From Diphasiastrum complanatum (Eukaryota; Streptophyta; Lycopodiopsida; Lycopodiales; Lycopodiaceae), in NCBI GenBank assembly GCA_029204225.1, contig CM055092.1:11063806-11127805 (forward strand): a stretch of 64,000 bases of DNA. Direction: 5' to 3'. The translations under genes and the position numbers were made by a program. Position 1 is the first letter of the stretch, and each line of letters starts with the position of its first letter. The notes under the pieces were generated by a model. The model was not told where the DNA came from. It searched no databases and saw nothing but the letters and a program-made list of their open reading frames with translations. Of this stretch, positions 22,279 to 31,794 are shown piece by piece.

Positions 22279-22360
22279 CTGAAATTCAAAGGTCTGAGAA
22301 TCAATCGTTAAGAATTAAAAAGTAGCCCAGAAACTTAGAAGAAAAACGCAAGCTTCTTAC
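22279..22360 (-). other. Candidate 5'-UTR intron of the germin-like gene
   Basis: On the minus strand a donor-like CTGTC/GTAAGA at 22360 and a pyrimidine-containing acceptor TTTGAATTTCAG ending at 22279 bound 82 nt of AT-rich sequence. It ends 17 nt before the chosen ATG. Splicing would remove the upstream in-frame ATG at 22304. Inferred from splice-site words only. Confidence 0.4.
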
Positions 22361-22404
22361 GACAGGACGTGAATTTGAAAATTTGACACTCGCTCTCTCT
22401 CGTT

Positions 22405-22412
22405 CATATATA
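22405..22412 (-). promoter_or_regulatory. Candidate TATA box of the germin-like gene
   Basis: TATATATG on the minus strand, about 143 nt before the chosen start codon. It is followed by CT/GA-rich leader sequence typical of plant core promoters. It would place transcription start near 22375-22380, just ahead of the candidate intron. Confidence 0.5.
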
Positions 22413-22419
22413 CAAGTCA

Positions 22420-23890
22420 CGAGAATTAAAAGCAGCGGAAATCAACATCACCACAGATAATTATTGTCACAACTCTCAAATTGCATTGCTCATTATTTTA
22501 GTTTGAGTTTAGCAGTACATCACAAAAACATGGTCTACAAGAGAGGGAAAGAAAGAGAGACACCTGCCCAAAAAAGTAGAAGCACCTGATCACTTAATTC
22601 TGCTGATGACCGATAAAGGAGTGAGTGAGACCCAGTGAGCGAGAGAGATATAAGAGGCTGAACGAAGTGAGTGCACTACGCTTGCTCAATTTAAACAGCC
22701 AGCTTGCTTCTTATAGCCTACAGGTATGTAGGCCACAGATAGGCTTTCGCTCTTGCTTCCTTGAAGGAATCGCCCACGTTCACATGCTTAAGGAAGTCTC
22801 GCACTTTCTTCCTTCCTTGTCCAACAATTCATGTTTGCTGCTCAGGCCGGCTTTGAGCTTGGGCTTTTCTGTTGTCGTAATGGATACTTGCTCTTTGTTA
22901 TGCCCTTTTTTGGGCACCTTAAAAAACAGAATATCCATCTCTTTTTTTGAAAATCTTTGACCTTTGCAGAATTTGCCACATGTTAGCTTTCTGAAATGAT
23001 AGTCTACTCACACACAAAGCTAAAACCATAATTTCTATGGAAAAGAAGTTATTTGCTTGCTATAATGCACTTAGTAAAATGCCAACATGATTCTTTTTAA
23101 GTTTTTAATAATAGAAAGATCTTATTTATGAACTTCACTAGAATAAGGGTGGACAACCAAGGCAAATCCCTCATCCAACGAACAATTAGTCTTGAAATAT
23201 TTTACTATACATAATAATTAAGGATGAATGATTCTGCGTCGTTGGATGGTGGTCATGCGGTCCTCCCTGCAACCTAAGTCCAACAAAGGAATATACTCCT
23301 CTCTAATAATAAGCATTCTATTCTATAGGTGTGGTCCTCTCTATGCAACCTGAGTCCAACAGAGGAATATACTCCTCTCTAATAATAAGTATTTTGTTCT
23401 AAAAGTGGTAGCCAAAGACATATAGGTTATTACTTGGGGTCGAAGGACCCGTCCGAGGGCCTTCCATGCAGGCCCTCAGGCCTTCCACGATGTAATGTTA
23501 GGTGAGGTGGAGAGAATTGGGCGGAAGGGGCTTTCGTTGACAAGAAAAAATATTTTTTGTGTTGCCATAAATTTTTACACAAAGGTGCATGATAAAAGTA
23601 GAAAAAGATATACATGCACCTTCTAGTTTATGGAAGGTTTATGTATAAAAATTTGTTTTGATCAAAAATATTCAACGCATTTCGCTTGAGGAGGTGCCTC
23701 AATTTCCTATGTCAAAATGCCAAGATTAAGTTTGCGATATTAGAATTCATTTGCGTGTATCTCATTGCTAAGGAGATACCATACTCCAAGTGGTACCCCA
23801 AGCTCAATTGAAGGAGCATATTATTTTGCTATAAACACGGTATCAATTACTTTTGGACTTTGGCAAAACAATTGGACTTATTTTAGGATT
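22420..23890. other. Spacer upstream of the germin-like gene; 74-bp tandem repeat
   Basis: No supported gene. GAGAGA-rich patches at about 22540-22650 may belong to the promoter region. At 23260-23333 and 23334-23410 a unit of about 74 bp (GTCCTC, GCAACCT, AGTCCAACA, GGAATATACTCCTCTCTAATAATAAG) is tandemly duplicated with a few differences. Confidence 0.6.
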
Positions 23891-23893
23891 TTG

Positions 23894-23908
23894 CCCCCCC
23901 CCCCCTCC

Positions 23909-23973
<65 letters not shown>
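23894..23973. repeat. Poly-C run followed by (CT)n microsatellite
   Basis: About 25 bases almost all C, then about 27 CT units. Open frames across it are translations of the repeat and not genes. Confidence 0.95.
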
Positions 23974-23975
<2 letters not shown>

Positions 23976-24835
23976 GGGATAGAACATGGAAATGAAATTT
24001 GGTTCCACATTGACCACATATTTAAATATACTCGTTTTAATATTTTAATTCTAATTTTCTATTCTTATATATAAATTTAGTGTATCGCTTATAAAAATTA
24101 CGTTTACTACCTACAATTATGACATCTCAAGAGACATATAACATTGGGATCTTCAAATTAGTTGCGTAGACTTTAAGGTTCATGAAATGAGAGAAAGAAA
24201 CTAATTTGAGATGTTATTGTAACAATCAATATGTTGCAACATCATCCAAATTCTCATAAGTCTAGCATCCAAATTCAGCTACTAGACTATGCACTATTAG
24301 AATAAACATCATTCCAGCATCATGATCATTTTAAATTTGCATAGTTTCAAAACTCAAAAAGGAACACAAAACTGCAATTAAGACACATCATGGATTCAAC
24401 GACCGAAATTGCAAAATATTTTTTTAATTGAAAAGTATGTGCAAATGTACATAGGCAAGGATTCCTTTCTAATTGTTGAATGAATATTACAAAATGTGCA
24501 CCTCTTTGGTGCAATTTTAGAGCTTGAACCAAAATGTACAATCATATTGCACATCGTGCATTTGCCAAGACCAAAGAATAGAATATACACAAGTTTAATC
24601 TTAAATTAGACTAAATTATTCTAATCTAAAGGTTGCAAATTTAAGCAACTATTTCGATCCTTTAGAATCTCTAAAAGTCGTTAAACTTTCCAGATTACAA
24701 CTTCCTCATGGTCTTACAATAACATGCCATGGAATAGAATTAACTTGGGGTGACATGCCCATACCCGAGCATACAAAAAATCGGGTCTTACAAAATTGTC
24801 AGGCTAGAACTGCAACTGTCAAAAAATTTACAACT
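23974..24835. other. AT-rich spacer without recognisable genes
   Basis: Near 24350-24600 two overlapping minus-strand frames reflect a short imperfect internal repeat (CATTTGTAC/AATGTACA words). Nothing convincing. Confidence 0.4.
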
Positions 24836-24840
24836 TCAAC

Positions 24841-27800
24841 CTAGTACTCATCAACATCAACTACACATGCATCAACCAATTTGTACAAATACTCCTTGAT
24901 GTGTGCTCGAGAGATTTCTGGAATAGATATTGATCTTTCGACATCATATCCATGTTTCTTTACCATCTTTTTTGCCTTGGTTTTCCATGCATAAATCACA
25001 ACATCAATATCTACATCGTCTCCGAGTGGATTTAGGTTCATACCATAATGCTTTGAGTGAAGTGACTATACCATCAGCATCGGTTGCTACTCCGACAACC
25101 TTTGCCATCCAAAATGAGGCTCCCACTGCAACATCTTCATCTGGAGGTCGTATTGCAACAAATTTGTTCATTGCAACATCTCTACTGGGTATGAATTCTG
25201 ATAATGGTGCATCTCCTTTCCGTCCACAATAACGACGAGATAAGAGTTCTTGTGTATCCATTTCGACTTTAGTGTTCACATTAGAAGGCATGCATCCTGA
25301 AGGTTGAAAAGCAATCGTAACCTGATTGTTGTCATGCAGATGCAAGGTGTCTATCCACACATCACAGAGCAATTTGAATCCATGAACTAGCACTCCAAAA
25401 ACAGGCGTTTTCAAAAAATGGTTACACTCCAATCTTGGAGAAGTCTTTTTGAAATGGGGCAATGTTGTTGTATTTTGATCCATGCCATCAATAATAAGGC
25501 ACAACGATTGCTCTGGATGTGATCTTGATTCTTTTTTCCAATATGTGTATAGCTTTCTTGAGTAAAAACATGCAATAAGTGCCGATTTCTCGTTGTGATA
25601 TGGCGATCTTGCACCTTAATATCAGTAGAAGTTTCAATCGCATTTTTTAGCTCATCACAAATCTTGCATTTGGACATTCTTTGTTTTGTTGGAGTCTTGA
25701 CATATCGAAATTCATGTCTCTACAACCGATACAATGTATTTCTGGAGATTGTGGACATGCTAGTTTCTTGAAGTTCTTTGTTGATGGAATTGAAGACATC
25801 ACCTTTAGACATGCCAAGAGGGAGATGATGTTCACACTGAACTACTCCATCTTTTGATTTATGTTGAAGATGCCGTTGGGGTAGAGCATGCTTTTCTAAA
25901 ACTCCACCCCGTCTTGAATGTGTGCACTATTTTAATGTACCTGTGTTTCCATGAAATTTATAGACAATATTGTTGCGTGCCTCTGAGATTATCTGCCAAA
26001 ACAATCCATGGAAAACTCTCAATAGATCTTGAAATGCCTTTGAATATATGTCTTTACCTGAAACTACAGGTTTAAGTCTTAAACAGGGTTCTTCCCACAT
26101 ATTGCATGCAATGTTCGAATTATCTCGTGCCTTCCAAAAACACCTGAACATTTGTAACAGGTAATTATGTCTATCCGATCCTCGCTTTCTCCATACACTT
26201 AAGATGAGGTAGAGCATGCTTTTCTAAGATTCCACACATAATAGCAAGTCCTTGTCTTGAATGTGTGCACTGTTTTAATGTACCTGTGTTTACATGAAAT
26301 TTATAGACAATATTGTTGCGTGCCTCTGAGATTATCTGCCAAAACAATCCATGGAAAACTCCCAATAGATCTTGAAATGCCTTTGAACATATGGCTTTAC
26401 CTGAAACTACAGGTTTAATCTTAAACAGGGTTCTTCCCACATATTGCATGCAATGTTCAAATTATCTCGTGCCTTCAAAAAACACCCGAACATTTGTAAA
26501 AGGTAATTATATCTATCTGATCCTCGCTTTCTCCATACACTTAGTCTCAAGTCTTATCATTCTTTGTAAGTGATTTTGCGTATACATAATTTCTTACAAC
26601 AATGCTGCATCAAAATTCCTTTTTTATGTTCTGGCGATAAAACAAAACTTACCTTTTTCAGAGTGACGAATGCAAGCACATGCTTTCTTTTGCAGTTTCG
26701 AGAAGCTCCAAAAGATTCAAAACTTGGATCATGTTGCATTGGACTCTCAAAACTTTTCTCGTGTGATTGACCAACTCTTGATTCTTTTAACATTTCATTC
26801 CAATTATCTATCTCATCGTCTTCATCAAAATCAAACATAGAAAAATCTGAATCATGTTGTCTAGAAGCAGTAGAAAGCAATGTTGCAGAGGATGCACCTG
26901 TTGTCTTTTTGGATTGTCTTGCCATTTGAAAAAGTCTATGACCGTGACTGTCGGTGATAGCATTCGCTTGAGATGGATTGGAGTGTCCATTTTCCACATT
27001 AACATTTCTCATATGCATCAATAAATGTTTACTAGACCCATTTCGCCGAGATACATTATTGTTAACCACATCATCTATCCCAGTTAGGATGTCTAAGTTG
27101 TATGTCGATCGTGTCAGATCATAACCAATTACATAGTCCACGCCTATCAAAACTTGAGTTGTACAGAGCTGGTCTTGTAGCATTGTTATCAGTCACATCA
27201 TGAGCATTGATATCATCCACACCGGTGAGAACATCTGAACTATACCTAATCTGTTTGAAGTTTGCACTATTATTATGATTGACATCTTCCACGCCAGTGA
27301 GGAAATCAAAATTATATGTTGTTTTTGTTGATATTCTCTTGTCGTGATTGAAGGTAGTCATACCTTGCATACGTGTTGATGATTTGTTGTAATTGCAATC
27401 ATAATAAGTGTAATACTCATTGTCTCGTCGAACGATATGTGCCTAGCATTCGTAGCATGTAAAGAAAGTTTTGATACACACCATATCATCAATTTATTCG
27501 GTGAGTAAAATGGGACTCCGTCCCTACCATGACATTTTGAATGGTTCCTTCATTTGTTACCGATATTAACTCTATAGTGGAAAACAACCGATTTTTGTCA
27601 AAGCTGCAGTAACCTTTGAAGCTAGCTGAACAAACTATATTTCCATCAAAATCTATACAATCAACAATATCATTGTTGTTATAAATATGACATGCCAAGA
27701 CTGCAAGATCGTCAATCTTCACCACATCATTGTTATCCCACAATAATCTGTTTGCCATTAAGTCCAACAAATTATCATAAATGTCTACAAGATGAGTGAT

Positions 27801-27896
27801 ACTCGTATGTGGGTATGGCAATGGACAATCCATCTTGAGCACTTTTGATATACTCACCATGCATTTATTTGTGCCAATTTTACGAAAGAAACACAT
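24841..27896 (-). pseudogene. DUF7869-type transposon protein, decayed and internally deleted
   Basis: Minus-strand remnant in many pieces. N-terminal segment (27489-27896) is unrecognised. At about 27050-27370 three repeats of the form Y-x2-D-x-LTG-x-DD-x-N follow one another. Next comes an acidic stretch and a cysteine patch (QHCCKKLCIRK, about 26580). A 328-bp coding segment is then duplicated in tandem (25881-26542). A Cys pair KCKICDELK (about 25660) leads into a catalytic-looking block, LIIDGMDQNTTTLPHF, with HGFKLLCDVWIDTLH after it (25320-25504). The homologous fragment at 62.6-63.5 kb then has an ENKN...GHTHEDID block, but here that block is deleted, and the frame passes straight to a C-terminal domain (about 24841-25240) of the type FVAIRP...SFWMAKVVGV...ALWYEPK. 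From memory of plant and animal proteins with DGMDQ and GHTHEDIDQ I associate this with DUF7869. I infer an RNase H-like, transposase-related fold. Stops and frameshifts rule out function. Confidence 0.5.
25881..26542. repeat. Tandem duplication, 328-bp unit, inside the DUF7869-type gene
   Basis: The unit starting GTAGAGCATGCTTTTCTAA occurs at 25881 and 26209. Copies share long identical runs (for example the TTTATAGACAATATTGTTGC and CTCGTGCCTTC regions) with a few substitutions and a short indel near the start. On the minus strand it encodes the segment with FHGLFWQIISEARNN, so about 100 residues of the protein are duplicated in place. Confidence 0.93.
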
Positions 27897-27932
27897 CTGG
27901 CTTGGTTCAATACTCAGAATTTGACCGAATTA

Positions 27933-28335
27933 CTGACCGCATTAGGGACTATAGAGGGACCGCAGAGGACCGTAGAGGGTCGTATAGGACCTTAGAGGAA
28001 CCTCAGAGGACCGCATTAGGGACCGCAGAGGGACCGCATTAGGGATCGTGGCGGGAGGTTATGAGTAGCAGAGAGACCACCCGCCACAGCAGGTGGACCG
28101 TAGAGGACCAAGAGGGACCACGAAGGGATCGTAGAAGGATCGCATAGGACCACAGAGGACTAGAGAGAGACTGTAGAGGGACCGCACAGGACCGTAGAGG
28201 GACCGCATTAGGGACCATCTCAAAAAAAAAAAATTGGAGGCTCCTCCCGCAGCGGCGAGTGGACCATAGAGGATCGCATAGGACCAGAGAGGGACCCCAA
28301 AGGACCGCAAAGGGACCATCCGCTCGCCGGGTGGA
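27933..28335. repeat. GGACCGTAGAG minisatellite, block 1
   Basis: Degenerate short units of the type GGACCGCAGAG and GGACCGTAGAGG, about 10-20 bp each. Interspersed are GC-rich hairpin words (CCACCCGCCACAGCAGGTGG near 28079; a GGAGGCTCCTCCCGC variant near 28238). Frames stay open on both strands because the unit lacks stops; no gene inferred. The GCGGGAGGTTATGAG word occurs at about 28049 and again at 28434. Confidence 0.9.
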
Positions 28336-28461
28336 CCATAGAGAGTGATATATTTGTATATATCACATATATATAAGTATATATATACAAATATATACAT
28401 ATACAATAAAAAAAAATTCAAACCTTCTGTCGCGGCGGGAGGTTATGAGGATATATATTTG

Positions 28462-28463
<2 letters not shown>

Positions 28464-28553
<90 letters not shown>
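28464..28553. repeat. (CA)n followed by (TA)n microsatellite
   Basis: About 37 CA units and about 8 TA units, in an AT-rich stretch that contains further TATATA runs from 28355 to 28420 and from 28554 to 28600. Translations are not genes. Confidence 0.97.
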
Positions 28554-28554
28554 G

Positions 28555-29005
28555 CGATATATATATTATATCTGCCATATATTACATATATGTATAGAAA
28601 TATGTGCTACATACATTGTATGTTAGGCCTCAATCTTACATTGCATGAAAACCTTTTATATATTCTATTTGAGATTTAATTTGAACTGTATTTTTTCCAG
28701 GCTTTCTACACCAGAGGCCAAATCGTTTTCAGGCCCTCCGAAAATGCCTCTCCATTATATCTTACTAGAAGTTGGAAGATATTTCATAAACCAAGCTCAA
28801 GTGGACCTCATGTGAAAGCCTTTGTAGTAATATCCAATAAATCCATTGGCGATCTTGAATTTTCCATGGATAATGTTGAAAGTCTTGGCGTAATTTGCGG
28901 TATCTACCTTCAAGACGAATTTGCTTTTGACACAGCTAAATTTATGACTCGCCACCAAAATATAAAGTGTTTTTTCTGATGTTGCAATTATTGGATTTGT
29001 TGCAG
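28555..29005. other. Spacer upstream of the plus-strand methyltransferase-like remnant
   Basis: A minus-strand 106-codon frame (28797-29117) overlaps the start of the plus-strand gene and looks like its shadow. No promoter signature identified. Confidence 0.3.
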
Positions 29006-29010
29006 CTTCT

Positions 29011-31477
29011 ATGATTGAAGATGTAACAAGAATGGAAATTGTTCCATGTATAGAAATAAATCCCTCTCCTAAAGAACCTAAAAAACAAGCTTTGAAAAGA
29101 AGGAGAAAAGTAACCACTTCAGGACCTAGAAAAGAAAGTCGTGAGGTTCAAATTGGAAGAGAGACTGCAAAAGCTATTGGGACCGCCGGGAAAAGACCTT
29201 TGGAGCCAAGAGTGGATCGATCAGGAATGCAATCCGGCTCTTATTGCAATGTATCAGACGATGAAGGGCGTACGGTCGAGGTAGAGCAAATCCCTAATTT
29301 TGAGAGTGATGCAAATGTCAATCTACATAATTTTGTAATTGATGACATCGGGTACATATGGGATAAAAATACAATGTATCGTATAGAAAGCAAAAATATA
29401 CAGCATGCCTCACTTTTCACGAACCAATGAGCTTTGGATCACTCATTTGCTGAGAAGTTGTTTGCTGATTTGAGCAAGCCCAATAGTCCACCACCCATAT
29501 CAATCAACCTCACTTTAAGGCCAATTTCATTCAAGAAAGGTGATGAGGAAGAGATTATTTTTGAAGGTCCAATTATGTTTAAAAATATGTATTGCGAATT
29601 CATGCATGCTGATAGAGAAGAGAATGAGCAGGTCTACACAGACACTTACCTAAAGGAGATGGATCTCAATCCTGGATCCAGATTGGATGGATTGTGTAAA
29701 AATTGTTTTTTGTCATATTGTATTTTTGAGCCTATCGACGGTCAACATTTTTGTTATGCATGTAATGAATTGGCAAAGGTTGAATTAAATCAAAATAGGA
29801 TACATCCTCGGATATTTGATGCCACTTTTAGTTTTGTGCATGCCAAGATATGTATATTTAAGAATGCATCTCGTTACATTCTTGAATCAGATAGACTCAA
29901 TCACGAGCCGGAAGAGAAAAGAAAAAAGAGCAGTTTGCCAGAAATCATGGAGCGTGCACGTGATCTATGGATCTCATTGAGTTGAACACGCTTTGTTAAA
30001 GGAGTGAAGCTAAATCCTGAGCAACTGAAATAGATGAGATTTTGCGCGGTGTCCTTGGCAGTAGTAATGTTGGATCTTTGTTAGGACAATACACAATTAC
30101 ATCTTTGTGTGAGAAGTTCGAGAAGTACACAATAATAATCTTTCATTTAGATGAAACATTCAGTAATTATATGCAAGTCATGAAATTGTATGTAAAATGA
30201 TCAAATTTGCTATGACGAACCTGCACTGGGATCGAGGAAGACAAAAAACAAACCGATACCTATTCGGTTGTTCAGATGTTTGAGGTATATGCTGGACACC
30301 ATGTGTGATCATATCCTAAAGAAGCTTGTAAATGGAGAATTGTATTTTGGATGAAAAAACAAAGAAAAACACATTGATGACAGAGTTCTTCTTATGGTTC
30401 GTGAGATGGCTGCACTAAGTGTTGTACAATATTTGCTTATTACAGAAAACTTGCCTTCAGATGTGGACTACAATAAAGAGAGCATAAAACAACTCCAAAA
30501 ATCATCAACCCAACTTTTTTTCAGAATTGGGTTAGAGCACACTATGGAAAAGACAAAGGTATTGCTTCAAAATTGATTGGTGTTATACCTAAGCCCTTGA
30601 GAGCAGCTCAGAAAATATTAAACAAAAATATCTTGCCGCCCACAATACTATGCATGAAACTAGGACCTCTAGTAGCACCGAATGGAGGTTCTTCTGCAAA
30701 GTAAAAACTTCAAAAAATGAGGGGGCCATTTGTTGTGGAGCTGAAGAATCAAGTTTCGTGACACTTCCTTCTTCGCTGTGGGAGTGTCCCACATTGTATG
30801 TATTTGATAACTTGGAGTCAATAGACTTCAATTACATTTTGTCAGTGGTCCGCCATTGTTTGACAACTCTCACGCCACAACAAAAAATCTGTGTGATTGT
30901 TCTCTTTTTGGATCACAACAGGAAAGAGGGTATCAAATCAAGCATCAAAGTAATGCATGATGTACGTTGTTCTGTTTTTGAGGGTTACTACGAACTGGCA
31001 ACTCCATTGAAAGAGAATAATATAATTGTTCTGAACTTGCAGCTTGTTCTATTTGTTCTTTACAATGCTGAGTTCTCGAATGATGTCAGCAAGTGCGTGC
31101 AAAGCAAATTTAAACTCTTGAGGTTGTGTTTTGGAGATAGTGGAAAATCGGCAAAACATTTTGTGTCATGTAAGCCAGATCAAAAAAAGAAAGCAAAGCA
31201 TTGGCGAGGTGTTAACAGCATTATTGAATCCTTTTGTTCTCCAAGTTGGTCTGTGTGCTTATATAGAATGTCATATTGTGTGGCAGAGCTCATGAACAAC
31301 ATTGGTTGCACTATTGTGACTATCGATATTCCAAAAAATATAGATATGACTCAGTCCTTTCTAGCTCATCAAGGCCATTTAGAATCACCTTTAGATACAA
31401 ATTCATTTGAAGACTCAAGTTCTGGTTCTGAGGAGTCTGATGAGGGTGATATGGATGTAAACGTAGAGACATTATAG
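29011..31477 (+). pseudogene. Unknown repeat-encoded protein with methyltransferase-like C-terminus
   Basis: Plus-strand remnant. Frame 29011-29985 is continuous except for one TGA at 29428. It starts with a basic Lys/Arg-rich region (about residues 20-75). Later it holds a Cys cluster, LCKNCFLSYC and HFCYACNE (29691-29768), spaced like a zinc ribbon. A decayed middle (29990-30640) contains several stops and frameshifts. The last frame (30650-31477, 275 residues) has CVIVLFLDHNRKEGIKSS, a GYYELATPLKENN block, KHWRGVNSIIESFCSPSWSV, and then a GC-VAE-type loop followed by CTIVTIDIPKNID. It ends in an acidic tail. The end aligns by eye with the frame at 9389-9667 (F, P, W, small-residue loop, V-VD, D, acidic tail), so it may be a distant methyltransferase with a degenerate SAM motif. 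The gene lies back to back with the DUF7869-type remnant. It could equally be an unrelated unknown domain. Confidence 0.4.
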
Positions 31478-31479
31478 TT

Positions 31480-31790
31480 TGTATTGGTTGTTATGCCTAA
31501 ATAGAAAAGGCAAATTAATTGCTTTATACCTCAAGCAGTAGGGATTGTTACCATTAATTTTGACAATATAGCAAAAGAATACAGTTTGAATAAAGATTAC
31601 TATTAATGTATCATTTTTTATGAATGTTATATACTTTTTAGTTGATTTGAAACGGTTTTCTACTATGATATGTTTATGAGAAGTTTTATAATATTTGTGT
31701 ATGCATGAGTTTTATAGTACACAATCATGTCATATCCAATTCAAACGTGGTTCACATACTGCTAAATTATCGAATTTTGTAAATGAACAT
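31480..31790. other. AT-rich 3' flank
   Basis: No coding frame. AATAAAG at about 31588 is a possible polyadenylation word for the preceding remnant. Confidence 0.3.
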
Positions 31791-31794
31791 TTTC

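Noticed and set aside
28345-28626. His/Thr- and Val/Cys-repeat frames
   Set aside because: Translation of the (CA)n/(GT)n microsatellite.
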